The notes under the pieces: generated by a model
The model's database searches: none
The model's input: only the letters and a program-made list of their open reading frames with translations
Told to the model about the DNA's origin: nothing
NCBI RefSeq assembly: GCF_000002995.4
Contig: NW_025062477.1
Location: 4,870,649 to 4,934,648, forward strand
DNA length: 64,000 nt
Direction: 5' to 3'
DNA from: Brugia malayi
Lineage: Eukaryota > Nematoda > Chromadorea > Rhabditida > Onchocercidae
Made by a program: the position numbers and the translations under genes
Part shown: positions 52,301 to 64,000 of the stretch, piece by piece
Layout of the letters: the number at the start of each line of letters is the position of its first letter
Position numbering within the stretch: position 1 is the first letter of the stretch

Positions 52301-54247
52301 ATTGCTGCTAGCGGGAGATAATCGAATAATTGATTAATATAGATAAATGTGAACGGATTATTGTAATCTGTTAAACACTAAAAATCATTCCTGTGTCAGT
52401 TTTTTTCTGCTTTCCATTTCTCGGGTAGCAATTTGCGAAATTCTGTGATATTTACCCATCTCCCAAGTATAATTAAAATATGAAATATTTAAACGGAAAC
52501 AGTTCAAAAAAAGAAAATTGTATAAATTACGTAACTTCACAAAAGATAGTAAATTGATGAGAATGAATGGTTAGGTTAGAAAGAAGAAATTATACAAATT
52601 ATGATTGTAATCAAATATCGGAAAAATGAATAAATAGAAAGTTAACATTTAAATTACGTGACGTAAATTACGTGAATTACACGAAATGGTAATTTGATAA
52701 AAACCTGATTTTTGAAATATTGTTCTGTAAGATGATATAATTCATGATTTCCTCGTAATAAATAAACATATTCTGGCCAACGTAATTTCATCAAAAAAAC
52801 AAATAGCAATATTTCATTTTGCATTGGACCACGATCGAGGATATCACCTGAAAATATATATTTGGAAAATTTTGAAAATATATTCTAGAAATCTTTGAAT
52901 TTCGATAAATTTCCATGAAATATTTTCCTTTTAATCATTTTATCACTTTCCATTAATGCGATCAATTTATTTGTATAATTTTAAAAATTTTAGGAATTAA
53001 TGAATTTAAAGATTTTATCAAAATTTAAAATCAATTATTAGTAAAATTTGATTCAATAGATTTTTTTTATTTTTTTTTTTTTTTTTTAGTGAGAGGAAGA
53101 TAATTAGGTAAAACTTTTAAAGTTTCTTAGTTCAGATTAATGGGAAATATTTTTGATTATTAATGAAAGGGACAGATTGAATACCAAGGAAGAGGTATGT
53201 GATATTTGGTGGAAAGCCGTAAAATTCAAATGCTTTCAGTAAGCAGAATGCGTCGCCATGTAAGTCACCAATTATAACGAGACCATTCTCGGGTAGAGGA
53301 AATTGTAATAATGTTGGTTCATCAGCAAAAATAGTCAAACATCCATGAATTATCTAAAAAAGATTTTGCTTCCAGAATCAAATTCTAAAAAATAACTAAT
53401 TAATGTATAGATTTTTTAACCTTTTATTGATTTTATTTATAAACAAAACTATTATTTTGTTATTTGAATTTAACATTGCTTATTTAATTTAATATTAACT
53501 ACTTTTTTGCTTTCAAAAACATAACGATATTAAGCATTTACGAGAAATGATTTATTAATTAGATAAGTAATATTAGCTGTATGATCATATGTATGTTTTT
53601 TTTTTTTTTTTTAACAGAGTCTTATATTATTTGTAAATATTTCATTTGGCCATTTTCTAACAGAAAAATTTGTCAGAAAGATGAAAAATGCAAGTGAAAA
53701 ACAATTGCAAATAGATATCACTAAAAGTTGTAGAAATTTCGAGTATTATATTTAAAAAAAAAAAAAAAAAAAACGAAAACTATTTCCAATCAATCAAAAA
53801 ATATATCTGAATGCATCAAATTTAGAAAGCTAAAATTTTTAAATAATTGAATTGTTTGAATTTTGCTGAATTATCTTTCATATTTATTTAGACTTTTTGA
53901 AAAATCAAATGATATCATGATGATAACAGTTGAAGCAGTAGACGAATTAAATTAAATTTACTTGATAAAAATTTATAATTCAAGCTAATCAGTTTAAGTG
54001 ATATCACTTTGATTTGATAAATTTAAGTTATAAATATAAACATAAGCGTAAGAAAGACCTCAATAATTTCATGGTGTTCAAAAGTGGTATGAATTCGATT
54101 CGTTCCAGACATTAATTGCATGACACGTGACATATAATGCTCCAACGCTTGCTGCGTACACGGACGTAATGGACAACGCAATGGAGCCATACGCATAGTA
54201 TTTACGTAATTTTCAGATGATAACGAAAAATCTGTTTGTTGTGACAT
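49369..54247 (-). CDS. PP1-like serine/threonine phosphatase B, paralog of phosphatase A
   Basis: Eleven exons in minus order: 54247-54059, 53353-53185, 52847-52705, 52377-52293, 52094-51935, 51836-51640, 51352-51288, 51075-50877, 50484-50294, 49955-49806, 49431-49369; phase-consistent, 536 aa. Catalytic motifs: GDLHGD (92-97), GDILDRG (120-126, Leu where Val is usual), RGNHE (151-155), CHAGVS (201-206), RGHQ (281-284). Metal ligands are intact, so activity is expected. Exon 2 (169 nt) and exon 5 (160 nt) match the lengths of their counterparts in gene A exactly. The C-terminal extension shares the C-x-W-C motif (KCQWCRKAYP, from 369), followed by TRR. Exons 8-9 use a less usual donor (GTTATG) and acceptor (TTTGAAAG); I chose them because the resulting protein aligns with gene A. 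The N-terminal 60 residues are specific to this copy. Confidence 0.88.
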
Positions 54248-56464
54248 ATTTCTTTTTTTTTTTTGCTTAGCTTATAATGCTTTTTCTTTTATATATCTAA
54301 AAAAAAATAAAAAAAAATATTTTGAAAACTTGCATATTTCAATCGGTTTTTCAATGTTTGTTTATAATAAATGTATTTAAAAAAAGAAAAAAAATTAAGG
54401 AAGAAATTAATTCATTCTTTTATGCTTAAAGATTTGAAATTTTTTCATAATATTAAGAAGAAAAAAATTTCAATCCACAAAAAATTCAGTATTTTCAGAC
54501 TTAACAACGTATACTTTCATTTCATTCCCAAATAATAATTTAAATAATTCCTTAATTCGGTGTAATGTAAGATTTAAAATTTTCATATATTTTAAATTTA
54601 GTGCTTGGACTGTTTATTATTTCAAAAAAAAAATTCATTTATTTAAAAAATTATTTCTCTTGTTCCTTAATACATTTTATGTTATTTATTTATTTTTTTG
54701 TAGAATTATATTTTGCAAAATGTGTACAAAAAGGCTACTTGGTGACTGTTAGATCTAAACATTCAATGCTTTCAAAAGGTAGCAAAACTTATTTTTATTT
54801 TTATTTTTTTAATTAATAATAAAATTAATTTCCTAATTTTTGTGTAATATAAGATATAAAATCTTCATAAGTTTTAAATTTGATAATAATTTCTCTAATT
54901 ACTCATTCTTAATTGCACCACGTGTATGTTACTGAGTGGTGTAAAATTAAATTTTAAAGTTTAATTTATTTATTTTTTTTAAAATATTTGAAATGTTATT
55001 AAATGAAAAAAGAATGCAAAGACAAACGTTGCAATATCGGTCAATAAACAAATGTTAATAAGGAAACAATGAACCATTCAGCAAGGTAAAAGTATATCAA
55101 AATGATTAAAAATGCTTCAGACTTTTCCATATTTTCATTAAAATGTAAATTTTTTCCTTTTAATATATGAAATTTTATTAGGAAAAATGAAAAATTTTTT
55201 TTTTTTTTTGAAGTTTATGTCTTTAAATATAATTTGAATGTAAAAAACAAAAAATTTAGAAATAAAAAAATTTGATGAAATATCATTAAAATTTTCCAAT
55301 TGAGATTTTTTATCAAATAAAATACAATTTGTTATAAATATTGGAATGAATTTACTTAAATGTAAAAAAGTGTGTTAAACAATAGTTTAATCGATATTTT
55401 AATTCACTCATAAACTTTCCATTTTTATACCATTTATCCACTTCAAAAAATTATTGATTAAATTTTTAATCCTTTTACAAGTACTACCAAAAATTTTCAT
55501 TACATTCTGTAATATGTCACAAAGAATTCACTGTCGTATGATTAGCTCCTTTCTTTTTCTTTCTTTTTTGATTTCTTAATTTTATAGTATTTTAGTTCTT
55601 TTTCCTTATAAAATGATTGTTAAAAATTGTGAAAATATTTTAACAAATTTAAGAATTATAAATGAATAGTCATTCCCATTAAAATGTTTCGCGTTTATTT
55701 AATTATTAATTAATTTTATCTTTATTAAACTAATTATCCCACAGATTGATTAATTTATTAAGAAAAGTATTTAGCTTTACAGTTTGTTATTATCTAACAA
55801 ATTATTTCATTGTTTTTTTTTCTTCAGTGTACACAATTTTTTTTAGTATATAATAAAATGATAGCTTTAATTAAAGTTTTCATTTTGGTTTTTGCTAATT
55901 TCATTACATTTTTCAAAGTTAACTTTTCCATTCATTGTTTGCATTTTAAGCATTATTCATTTATTAATTTTATCTTTTTATTTAAGAGTAAATTATACAT
56001 AGATTAATTTGAACTATTTCAAAGTTTTAAAGAAATCAATCTAATCAATTTGATATTTGTTAGAAGTAATTCATATGATCAATATTGTGATGTGATTTTA
56101 TATTAGGTCAAATTAATTTGATATTAAATTAATGAAACGCTACGTCATTTATCCTTACGTCGATAAAATAACTTTGCGTAGCAAATAATTATTTATGATT
56201 GAAATGTTCACAAATTACGCTCGCATTAATTTCTTTCATTTACTATAAATATCATTCATTGCTCAATTCAGATTGTATAATTTTCATATAACTGATAATT
56301 AAAGTTCTACGTGAACATATAATCCTACGTTACCATATTACTACACGTGTAATACAACGTTACGTCTATCACGTCTTATTACAAAACTGTTATAATTTTA
56401 GAAAGTTTTTTATACAGTTTACAACATTACTTTTCTGTCTTCGATTTTATTCCTGTTGAAAGAT
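54248..56464 (-). other. Spacer upstream of phosphatase B
   Basis: About 2.2 kb of AT-rich DNA between two same-strand genes, probably the promoter of phosphatase B and the 3' UTR of the next gene. The part at 56130-56370 has an unusual density of ACGT core motifs. No exon is supported. Confidence 0.5.
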
Positions 56465-59400
56465 TTATTTAATCATTGTTGGACTCAGACGACGGTGCAC
56501 TACAATGTTACCTCGACCGTCCGTCGGATCTAACCGACCGTTTGCATTTTGCATTAATGACATCGGATGATACTGAAAGTAACAAGAAGGAGCAAAAGTG
56601 ACAAATGAAAAATGAGAAAGAATTCAAAGACAAATATTTTTTTTGTTTACATAAATTAAAGTGATTTCATTTATGGTACAAAATTAATGATCACAAGATA
56701 ACACTTAAAAATTAGAAATTTACATTTAATCAAAGTTTCACTATAGGAAATTTAATTCATAAAAGTTTAAACTAACAATAACAAAATGAATCATATGAAT
56801 CAATAATCAAAAATTTTCGGGAAAATTTCGCCGAGAATAACAAAAAGTGGGTAAACAAACTTACTGGGCCATCGACTATTATAATATTACCATTGAATGA
56901 ATTTATTGCAAAGATAACAATAGCATTAGTAAATTGTAGACTGAAAATGAATTATAAAACATCATTAAATCGAGTTTGATAGATTGTAAAAATTAAGCAA
57001 ATCAAAATTAATTCCTAATAAAATATGATTTTTAATTAATGTCATACTTTTTTATAATTTTTAATTTCACAAAATAAACTATAGCAAAAAAAGAAATGGA
57101 ACATTTGTTTTTTCTTTTTGTGTTAAAAATTATGTTCTGTGATAAATGTATGAAAGATAAGAATAACAAAAAAAAAAGAATACAAAGTTTTATATTCTTG
57201 AAAGAAGAAAGATAAAAAAAGAATTTAAAAGGATTTTTCTACTCATTTTTAATTTTTGAAATCCAAAAATTAAAAACGAAGGATTAAAATTTAATTTTTA
57301 AATAATATCATTTTTTTTTTTAAAAAAAAAATAAAAAACAAGAATTAAAAGGAATAAACACACAGAAAAAATAATCGCATCTTGGTGTTTCCCAGTTGCT
57401 TTCTGAAAGTTTCTGCAAAACCTATAAAATTATTAGAAAATATCAAACTTTTATCAATATTGATTGATCAGTTGATTGATAAATTAACTGATCGATCCGA
57501 TACAGAAAGATTTTTTGCTATATGGAAAATTAATTTTGATAATAAATTTATGAATTTAATTTGTATATATCATATAAATATTGAAACGATAAAGGAGTAA
57601 ATAATGGAAAATAACTTTTTATTTATTAAATTGATAATAAAAAGACGAAAAAATAGAGCAAAATGGTTTATTATTTATTATTAAATAGAAGAAAAAAAAG
57701 TGAAGTGATTCGTATTTCTTTTTTGTTTATCTTTATTTTGAAGGAAAAATGCGGAAAAATTTCAATTTATCAAATGATATTTAAAATTATTTGAAAATCT
57801 TTTTCGAAATTTTACAAAATCAACAAACAATGAAAATTGGACAAAATTCACCTCATGCGGGGTATTTAAATGTTATTGAAAAAAATTATTCTTTCATCGT
57901 TATGATTTTAAATTTAAACAAATTTCTCGATGTGTTTCTTTCATTCTTTTGTATTTCTTTCGTTAAGTAATGAATAATGTGACCAATAAAAATTCCGGTT
58001 TTAAAATTTGTTAATCATTCCACTTTAAAAAAAAAGAAGAACGAAAACAGAAAAAATGAAAAACCGTTAACAGTGTACTTTTATGTTGGACTATTTTTGT
58101 CATTTTTTACTGTAAATTATTTATTGATTGCTCACCGTTTATTAATTTATAAAAAATTTCAATCACACAAATTTTTTAATAAAAATTATATCAGTGATAT
58201 GTTAATAAAAACAATGAATACATAATGGTATGTTTACGATAATGTGTGAATGTATCATTGTGATACATGTTGAATAATATAATGAAAGTATCGAAAGTAC
58301 AGATATGATATGAGAAATAAAATGAAAAAAAAATTCCAATGATATGATATGATAATTTTAAGACATGATATGATAACTGAAGCATCAAATCAAGTCTTGT
58401 CATAATAACTTATGAAAATGCAGTGAGATATGTCTGTGACATATTAAGTAGTATTAAGGAACTGATAAAAATATTTGATCAAATTATCACTTTAACATCA
58501 ATCATTGACAGTGATATAATGAAACGATAAAAAAAGTAAAGAAAATGTTGCAATGAACTTTGTATCAAATGTAAAAAATTACAAAGATATACGGAAAGCG
58601 CTAATAGTTAATTTGAAGCCTATTTCCTTTCTTTAATTATATTATAATTGATTTCAAATTTAACATTTCATAGAACATGAAAGGACTGAAATAAAATACA
58701 AAATGAAATATGAAAAAGAAACAAAGAAGACAATTGCAAACAATTTGTATTAGAAAATAGACAAAATCCTTTACTTCTACTGCTTTTTTTTCTTTTTTTT
58801 TAATATAACTTTTGATAACAAAGAATATTTGTAAAATTTTTGTAGAAAATTTGTTCTTCAAAAATTCGTAATAATTTTATTATCGAATGGCTAAATCGTT
58901 CGCTGAATTCAACTGTGAAATTTCAAGAAATCAATTAAACTTCATGATTTTTTTCTAATCGACATTAATTTCAATCACTGATGAAATTAATGTCGATTAG
59001 AAAAAGAGAAAAATCATCAAAATCAAATTGAATTTTTAAAGAACTTCCACATACTGATAAAAATTATTAAATTTTCCTTTTTTTTTTTTAAACTGACATT
59101 TTACTGAAAATTAAAATAGAATTTTGACAGAAATATTTTTACCAAATTTTATTCACAAATTAGTTTTTGTGCATGTACCTTTGATCCTCGTACTCTGATA
59201 TAATGATGATAAACAACTCTATGAATACATTTAGTAAGCAAAAAAAGCAATGATATAATTACAACAATTCCTGCAGCAATCAAAAAGACGATTATCGTTA
59301 TCAGTGAGGGTAGACTTTCACATTTTTGATAAGCTGTAGCCTAAATGAAATTATTTCCATCTTTGGCAGAGCAAAACTTTTCTAAAGAATTAAGCATAAT

Positions 59401-60226
59401 ATGAATTGAAAATTTGAAAAATCAACAAGTTGTTTTAAAAAAAAGTGTAATATCATTGATTTTACAATTTTTTTTCTCGTTTAACCTTCGACCTCAAAAA
59501 TTAGTGTGTTCCTCATAATGGAACAAGTTTAATCAGAAACATTAAGTAATTATGAATCTTACTTTTAATTTGTTTCTTCACCATCAGTGCTCGTCACGAA
59601 TAGCAGAAAAGATTTATCGGTAATTGCTTTCGAAATTTTTCGTTAATGAATTTTAATTTAATAATAAAACTTACTGCTGCTGCATTCAAATTTTCACTTC
59701 CTTTTGAAAAACGATCTTCGAATGATCCAAAAGTTTTTTCACCTTGCACAGCAAGTTTACTTACATGATCTTTTACCTAAAGCATAAAAAGTTACTTATT
59801 TTACTGCGATAATTATTTCCACTTATTACCATAATTAAATGATCAGAAAATACCGGAATTTTCATGTAATTTAGAGAAGAGAAAAGAAATTTCATGTTTA
59901 ATGATGACTGAAATTAAAAATAAGATAGCGAAATAAATTTGCAAGCAAAATTTTTCCGTCCTACTAGTCTTTATGAAAATGTAGAATTTTCATCACATCA
60001 TTAATAACAATTAAAAATGGTCGATTTTTTTTTTTTTGGAGAATTAAAATTTTGAATTTAACATTTATCCATTTAAAATAATTAATTAAAATATGTGCAA
60101 AGTATACTTATTGATAAATATGATAATATCAAATACACTTACAGAAACGATAAAATCACCAATTATACGTTCGATCCATTCCACCTGATCGATAACTGTA
60201 TTGAGCGTAGCATTATTTGAAGACAT
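56465..60226 (-). CDS. Small single-pass membrane protein, unknown family
   Basis: Exons in minus order: 60226-60143, 59776-59675 and 59340-59179 are in agreeing phase 0 and encode a 62-residue Asn/Glu-containing N-terminal part, then a hydrophobic helix at about residues 75-97 (LITIIVFLIAAGIVVIISLL), then a short basic segment. There is no signal peptide. Two further exons, 56940-56865 and 56572-56465, share phase and end at TAA 56465-56467 with a polar tail. The first of these needs 2 nt from upstream, so a linking exon with length 2 modulo 3 is missing from the model. 57412-57360 (53 nt) has the right length and an acceptor (GTTTTGCAG) but is unproven. Without it the protein would stop after the third exon plus four residues. 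Function is unknown; its neighbour at 62568 has a similar layout. Confidence 0.6.
57360..57412 (-). other. Candidate linking exon of the membrane protein gene
   Basis: A 53-nt segment with acceptor GTTTTGCAG and a possible donor GTTTAT. It is open in the required frame (KLSESNWETPRCDYFFC) and restores phase between 59179 and 56940. No homolog is known to me. Confidence 0.3.
58950..59005. repeat. 24-bp perfect inverted repeat with 8-nt loop
   Basis: Arms 58950-58973 and 58982-59005 are exact reverse complements (core CTAATCGACATTAATTTCA) and extend imperfectly outward to about 58943 and 59016. It lies in an intron of the membrane protein gene and would form a strong hairpin. Confidence 0.9.
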
Positions 60227-60646
60227 TGAATAGATAATTTAGCTTATGATGACGGCAGCTATTACAAGAACACTTGAAGATTAAATTAAGTAAATAATAA
60301 TAACCTAAAATATACAGAAATTACTATACATCACAAAGTAGATAATTATTAGCAAATTAACAAGCTGAATAAAATTATTAACATTTAGTATGTTTGGTAG
60401 TAGAATGAAGAAATTAACTGCTAACATTGTCTTCAAATTAAATATTAAAAAAAGCTTTAAATGCATCGGTATAAAAGCTAATTTAAATTAATAATTTCAG
60501 CTAAACCATCTAAATAATCGAATTATAGGAAAATAATAAATAAAAGGGAAATGAAAAATCAAAAAAAATTACATAAATATTTAAAATATCAAATAAAATT
60601 TGAAATTTTAAGTGGAAAACAATATCTAACTTCTCTAAACATTCTT

Positions 60647-60706
60647 GTCATCAAATCTAAGCAATTATTGTCATCAAATCTAAGCAATTATTGTCATCAA
60701 ATCTAA
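60647..60706 (+). repeat. 23-bp tandem repeat, about 2.6 copies
   Basis: A unit starting GTCATCAAATCTAA begins at 60647, 60670 and 60693 with identical sequence, and is followed directly by a CA-rich stretch. Confidence 0.95.
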
Positions 60707-61000
60707 AACACACACGTACACATACATATGCAATGGATTACAGTGATATTTCAGGAGTGAACAATACTGATTTCCGGAAAAAGTATAACCAAATTGATAA
60801 ATGCACAAATGCAGCTGGGCAGCAATTAATCAGAAAATAACGTTTGAAACATAATTTTGTATAATTAATTACATTTTTCAATTGAAAAAAAGAAGATTGG
60901 AAGAGATTGGAAAGGAAGGAATAATTTGAAATGTGGAAAATGAATAATATTATGCTGACAAACAATTAATATGCTACTTTTTTTCTCTTTTTTTGTTGAA

Positions 61001-61075
61001 CAAAGAAGAAAGGGGAGAGAGAGAGAAAAAGAAATAAGAAAAGAAAGAAAGAAAAAGAGAGTGAAGTAAGAGAAG
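61001..61075 (+). repeat. Purine (GA/A) tract
   Basis: About 75 bp of nearly pure A/G with GAGAGA and GAAA units. Confidence 0.85.
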
Positions 61076-61244
61076 TATTATTTAAATTAATTTAAAATTA
61101 AATTTTGAAAAATACCGTTTGTTAGCAAAAATTTTTAACAATAATTTATGATGATTTCTTAAGCAATTCAAAAGTGGCAATATATTACAATTGCATTGAA
61201 GTAAAACACGGATGCTAATACTAACGCTAAAGGCTAACAAATTG

Positions 61245-61362
61245 ATGACAGTAATGGTGATGATGATGATGATGACAAATCAATGATCGAAGATCGATGA
61301 TGATAGATGGCAATGATGATGAAAATAATAACATTGATGATAATCGTGATGATGATGATGAC
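61245..61362 (+). repeat. (GAT)n degenerate array
   Basis: Two short runs of four to five GAT units with interspersed GATGA sequence. Confidence 0.85.
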
Positions 61363-61425
61363 TAAGTAATGCATTTTTGCCGTGCACCAATCAATTTTGT
61401 AGAATTGACAAGCACGAATTGTATC

Positions 61426-61485
61426 GTATATATGTGTGTATATGTGTATGTATGTATGTACATATGTATGTGTATATGTATGTAA
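61426..61485 (+). repeat. (TATG)n/(TG)n microsatellite
   Basis: Alternating TATG, TGTATA and TATGTA units over about 60 bp. Confidence 0.85.
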
Positions 61486-62567
61486 ACATTTAAATTTGTA
61501 ATGAGAGAATCAAAAATTAAAATCGATCAATAAATCATTCATCAGAAGTGATAAAAACAAGAAGTATTTTACATCAAATTTAACTTACCTTATTGTGATT
61601 TAAAATAAGAAAAAAGCAAAAATAAAAATAATTATGTAACAATCTATAATTTATGCAAAAAAAGAAGAAAAATCATTTGTCAGAAGTGATAGAAATAAAA
61701 AAATTTACGCTAAATTTCACGTCACTTAATTTAATTTAGAATAAGAAAATACAAAGTTAAAAATTAAAATAATTACGTAACGATTATATTTATTAAATTA
61801 ATGATCGGATGAATTTTGTGTTTTGTTTTTTACTTTTTTGCGTGTTTTTTTATTTTATTTAAAAAAAAAAAAATCAGATTTTCAAAAGTAAGAGAAAAGA
61901 TTAATTTTATGAAAAAGTTTGATTTTAAAAGAAATAAATTTAGTTATTCAAAATGATAAATGAATAAAAACTTATTCGATATTTAACAAAATGATTTTTA
62001 ATGTCATTTTTTAAAAGAAAATTTTTGAATTTTATGTTTCATAAATCTTTGAAAGTACAACAGACTACTCAAATGATTGTATCATTTTACTACATTGATA
62101 TGAAACATTTTCTTATCAGTACAATAAACAAAAGAAAAAATTAAACATATTATCAAGATTTTAGGTAAACAATAATTTATAATAATGCAAAAAACCAAAA
62201 TTAGCAAAGAAAAAAAAAGGAAAAAAATAATATAAGCAACAAAATAACTATGAAAATTTTTTCTATAGCAATGAACAAGTACTAATATAGTTAAACAATA
62301 ATAAATTAATAAAATAATTTTTTAATTTTAAAAAAAATTTAAAATTTTTGGGCAAAATTTTTTGACATTGCTATTGTTTGTTAGTGTTGAGTTGTCTTTC
62401 GCAATGATTTAAAAAGTTACAAAATATTTAAATGATAGAATTAATTTAGGTTACGAAAAGAAAAGAAAAAAAAAATTCTCACTCAACATTGATAAATATT
62501 TGTATGAATGATTGCAGTTGAGAAATTGTGGCGCTTTTTTTTCACTTTTGCGCATTTTTTTTTTCTG

Positions 62568-64000
62568 TCAAACAGCAAGATAAATCTTTTCATCGTTTCT
62601 ACTCGATTCTTCTGCTTCTCTCAGTTTATTAACATTTTTAATCTGAAAAATTTTGTTAAAATTGAACAATTTTAACAAAAAAATTACATTTGGTAAATTA
62701 TTTCATTTGTTGCTTTTCTTTTGTCTTTAAAAAAATGTTTTTATCAAAGTAGCATTTTATTTTTTCGATGTTTAAAATTATTTATCAAATTAAATGAAAT
62801 CATAAATCATTATTATCAAGAAAAAATAATCTTCTCTTGTGTCATTGTTGAATTAGTAAGCACTTAAATGATCTTTCAATAACTCTTTAATTATAGTAAT
62901 TAATTTAATATTAATTATACTAATTAATTCAGTATGCTATTATTTGTGAATTTATTTTATGCGAAGAAATAATTTTCTAGTAGCTATTTAATATACTTTT
63001 TGACGAATAGCATTTTATCAATGATAAAATTTCTGTTGCTTCTATGGCCTTTTTTTTATTTTGATTTTTTCATCTTTTTTTTTTTTTTTTTCATTTTTGT
63101 AATCATTAAAATAAACAGAAAAAGGTGTCAATTTAAACTGTACTTCTAATTTGAAAGTGATCAAGCTTTTTAGACTTCTTTTTTTAAATGATAAGATTAA
63201 TTTTCCACTGATAATTTTCATTTTTTTTTTTCGCAATGTTTACACAACAATTAGAGAATAAATTTCAAAAAGAGCAATATTAATTGTGTAATTTTATTAA
63301 ATTATAAATTAATTTAAAATATTTATGAAAGATTAAATGCTTACCTCATAACATTTAACATAAAAACAAAGTATTGTTAAAGCAATAACCATCAGACAGA
63401 ATGTGATAATAAAGAGAAGAATTGCCCAACGAAACAATGTTAACAGTTCATTAACATTGCTACTTACACTGTTTAACATCAAATTCACATTTTCAACTGT
63501 CTAAAAAAGAAAAAAAAAAGTTTATTTAAATAAATTAAATAAAAAAAATTCTTTTGAATATGGAATTAAATTTATTTTTATTTATATATTATTATTATTA
63601 TTATTATTTATATTCTTCTTTTATTGTGTCGTATAGATATTTTCGTTTTTTTTTTTTTTTTTGAAATGCTTAATTTTCTTGAACTCTTCATTTAGTTGGT
63701 AAGCTTATCACAAATTATAATTTTTTTTTTTGATTTTATATATTTTGTATAGGACAAAGACATAATCGGAGAGAGTAGAAGATAAGAAAGAAAAGGGTTT
63801 AGAGAGAGGGCAAAAGAAAAAAGGGATAGTAACATTAAAATATTCTAAACAAATTTATAAATATAAATAATAAATATTATTGTATAAATTTTACAACTCT
63901 TATACATTACTATTTTTTCTCTCCGATTTAGTTTCATTTAAATTTGACTATTACATTTTGTGAAAGAAATTAAAATTATTCAGTTTTGACTTACCTTATC
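62568..64000 (-). CDS. Small single-pass membrane protein, partial at right edge
   Basis: Minus strand, 5' part outside the window. Exons seen: from beyond 64000 to 63995 (only GATAAG before a GTAAGT donor), 63500-63345 and 62642-62568, all phase 0, stop TGA at 62568-62570. The 52-residue middle exon has an amphipathic Asn/Val-rich stretch (VNLMLNSVSSNVNELL) and then a transmembrane helix (WAILLFIITFCLMVIALTIL) ending in Cys/Tyr residues. The last 24 residues form a polar cytoplasmic-type tail ending IYLAV, which could be a class II PDZ ligand, by inference only. Its layout (juxtamembrane polar region, one helix, short tail) resembles the gene just downstream, though sequence similarity is weak. 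No family is recognised. Confidence 0.65.
63588..63611 (+). repeat. Short (TTA)n tract
   Basis: About six TTA units in an intron of the partial membrane protein gene. Confidence 0.8.

Larger units (their letters stand above)
60227..62567 (-). other. Spacer between the two membrane protein genes
   Basis: About 2.3 kb of AT-rich and simple-sequence DNA: a 23-bp tandem repeat, a purine tract, GAT arrays and a TATG tract. No exon is supported on either strand. The promoter of the gene ending at 56465 should lie here. Confidence 0.5.

Noticed and set aside
1..64000. CRISPR arrays, prokaryotic operons, insertion sequences
   Set aside because: None is present. The repeats lack spacer structure and the genes have eukaryotic introns. 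No transposase was recognised.

Overview
The window is AT-rich eukaryotic DNA with many small exons, consensus GT..AG introns whose acceptors are mostly TTTTCAG or TTTTAG, and long introns and intergenic stretches full of homopolymer runs. The gene content (a Ser/Asp-rich Nopp140 protein, NHP2, an RGK-type GTPase, nematode-style PP1-like phosphatases, a giant repetitive tail with a VYHSGRSD motif) points to a nematode. The base composition suggests a spirurid or filarial worm; the species cannot be named from the sequence. I built the exon models by hand from reading frame, splice sites and phase agreement. They are predictions without transcript support.

Layout: (1) 1-4284, plus strand: the 3' end of a large gene with 459-bp tandem coding repeats, probably the tail of a giant ankyrin of the UNC-44 type. 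(2) 6331-15180, minus strand: Nopp140 (8775-15180) followed 875 bp downstream by NHP2 (6331-7900). Both products belong to the H/ACA snoRNP and nucleolar pathway, and the spacing would allow an operon. (3) 16635-33664, minus strand: an 11-exon RGK-family GTPase (501 aa) spread over 17 kb, with one 10.3-kb intron that holds a possible alternative terminal exon. (4) 33.7-44.4 kb: about 10.7 kb without a convincing gene, containing a few GC-richer islands with coding potential. (5) 44420-48231 (plus) and 49369-54247 (minus): two convergent PP1-like phosphatase paralogs with a shared, unusual C-terminal extension. (6) 56465-60226 and 62568 to beyond 64000, minus strand: two small single-pass membrane proteins of unknown function; the second runs off the right edge.

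NHP2 and Nopp140 act together: NHP2 is a core protein of H/ACA particles, and Nopp140 binds and escorts those particles between nucleolus and Cajal body. The RGK-like GTPase lacks the canonical DxxG switch II motif, as the family does, and carries an SH3-ligand motif near its N-terminus. The phosphatases keep all metal-binding residues and appear to have arisen by an inverted duplication. Much of the rest is simple-sequence DNA (TA, CAA, CT, CA, ATATG, AAT, GAT and TATG tracts).
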